Origin: CAYYJR01 sp964472305
Lineage (GTDB): Bacteria > Armatimonadota > Hebobacteria > CAIYQO01
Assembly: GCA_964472305.1 (NCBI GenBank)
Contig: CAYYJR010000038.1
Span: 1-21,040 of the forward strand
Reading direction: 5' to 3'
Length of the DNA: 21,040 bases
Positions 20,208-21,040 of the stretch are shown piece by piece. Each line of letters begins with the position of its first letter. The first letter of the stretch is position 1. The notes beneath the pieces are model-generated. The model made no database searches and was not told where the DNA came from. It worked only from the letters and a program-made list of their open reading frames with translations. The position numbers and the translations under genes were made by a program.

Positions 20208-21040
20208 ATGGCGCGGGTAAATCGTTTCTTCACCGATGCAATGCTGGCGATTCTCTGCCATCCGGAACATTGGCGGCTGATCGCGTCACAGTGCCCCCCG
20301 GACGTGCCGCCGGTGGCGGACGCTGCCCATCGGGTCTGGATGGCGAAAAACACCCATCAGCACGCCCACCAGGAGGTTGTGCTGTTCCTGCGCGGTGAAG
20401 GCCGTTACGGTTTGCAGGGCGAGGTATATCCCTGCGCGCCGGGCACGGCGCTATTCCTGGACGCATTTGAGGAGCATGACCTGAATTACCCGCCGTGGGC
20501 GGCGGATGGAGAGCACCTGTGGATTGCCGTCACCCGCGAGCACGCCATCGCCCGCCTGCTCTCGGTGCGTAACGGTCGCGCCGTGCAGCCCGACCACTGG
20601 CACTACCTGCTCGGTCAACCCGCGCCGGCGGACGTGGTCGCGCCCCACACCGCCGCACTACGCCGCTTCCTGGTGCTGTCGCGCGTGGTCGCGCTGGTCG
20701 CCGCTCTCGTGACCGAGGGGTATCGCGACCCGGCGGACGAATCGCTGGAGATGGCGCAACGCCGCCTGATGGCGACCATTTGCCGGCACATCGCCGATAC
20801 TGCCGGCAAAGGCGCCAATCTGGATCACCTCGCCCGCCTTGCCGGTTACAGCAAATTTCATTTCCTGCGCATCTTCAAACAGCACACCGGACAATCGGTG
20901 CACGCCTACATCGATGCCTGTCGCGTCCGCTCCGTCACGGCCATGCTGCACGCCGGCTTCAGTAAAAAAGCCATCGCCGCCGCCCTCGGCTTCTCCTGTC
21001 CCGCCGCCTTTTCGCGCTGGCATCGTAAGCAGCAGGGGAG
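20208..21040 (+). CDS. AraC-family transcriptional regulator with N-terminal cupin domain (3' end beyond window)
   Basis: The frame is open from ATG 20208 to the window edge (277 codons read). Residues about 40-110 form a cupin-like sensor: KNTHQHAHQEVVLFLRGEGRYGL with clustered His at 50-54, then a PGTALFLDAFEEHDL strand pair. Residues about 185-277 are the AraC/XylS DNA-binding domain with two helix-turn-helix motifs: LDHLARLAGYSKFHFLRIFK (about 205-224), with HTGQSVHAYI after it, and KAIAAALGFSCPAAFSRWHR (about 254-273). The protein must end soon after the window. Divergence from the aminotransferase gene, with promoters about 10 bases apart, suggests that it controls that gene, itself, or both. 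The ligand is unknown, probably a small sugar-like effector bound by the cupin. Confidence 0.9.
   Translation, partial: MARVNRFFTDAMLAILCHPEHWRLIASQCPPDVPPVADAAHRVWMAKNTHQHAHQEVVLFLRGEGRYGLQGEVYPCAPGTALFLDAFEEHDLNYPPWAADGEHLWIAVTREHAIARLLSVRNGRAVQPDHWHYLLGQPAPADVVAPHTAALRRFLVLSRVVALVAALVTEGYRDPADESLEMAQRRLMATICRHIADTAGKGANLDHLARLAGYSKFHFLRIFKQHTGQSVHAYIDACRVRSVTAMLHAGFSKKAIAAALGFSCPAAFSRWHRKQQG

Overview
The window is a GC-rich bacterial chromosome segment with 18 protein-coding genes that I can support and no rRNA, tRNA, CRISPR array, transposase or phage gene. The combination points to a non-model lineage, and Armatimonadota is my best guess by inference. The clues are a SpoVS/YmdB pair, a DUF1559-style prepilin start, a URO-D family enzyme outside any heme cluster, a copper-amine-oxidase N-terminal domain on a secreted ankyrin protein, a DUF4382 lipoprotein, and paired DegT and Gfo/Idh genes. 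Lentisphaerota or another PVC-like group cannot be excluded without a phylogeny. Most genes have clear GGAG-type ribosome binding sites. Several upstream regions carry an extended -10 (TGnTATnnT) rather than a good -35.

Left third (1-8871), mostly minus strand: the N-terminus of a prepilin-like protein (1-54), an unrecognised 171-aa protein, then spoVS, ymdB and pepF (transcribed pepF to ymdB to spoVS), a stand-alone URO-D family gene, and uvrA. ymdB-spoVS is the conserved Firmicutes-type neighbour pair, here without rny next to it.

Middle (8872-13042): a small plus-strand ABM-type protein, then three cell-envelope or secreted proteins. These are an ankyrin-repeat protein with a copper-amine-oxidase-like N-terminal domain, a DUF4382 lipoprotein, and (divergent) a membrane-anchored CAP/SCP protein with a 16-residue tandem repeat in its linker. 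The lipoprotein and CAP genes diverge from an AT-rich intergenic region with matching extended -10 elements. Strong hairpins close the units.

Right part (13133-20063): a minus-strand set SIS sugar-phosphate isomerase/deaminase, DegT aminotransferase and Gfo/Idh oxidoreductase that suggests amino-sugar metabolism. The DegT gene has a leader that looks like an attenuator, and a 104-bp palindromic REP-like element sits between DegT and Gfo/Idh. Divergent from the SIS gene is a two-gene operon of secreted, diverged paralogs of unknown function. A second DegT aminotransferase (StsC/AHBA-synthase-like motifs) follows on the minus strand. It diverges from a cupin/AraC regulator that runs off the right edge and whose promoter predicts a leaderless mRNA.

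I see no complete, clearly new multi-gene system. The best leads are the DegT leader, the palindromic element, the secreted paralog pair, the ankyrin/CuAO fusion and the uvrA dyad motif.
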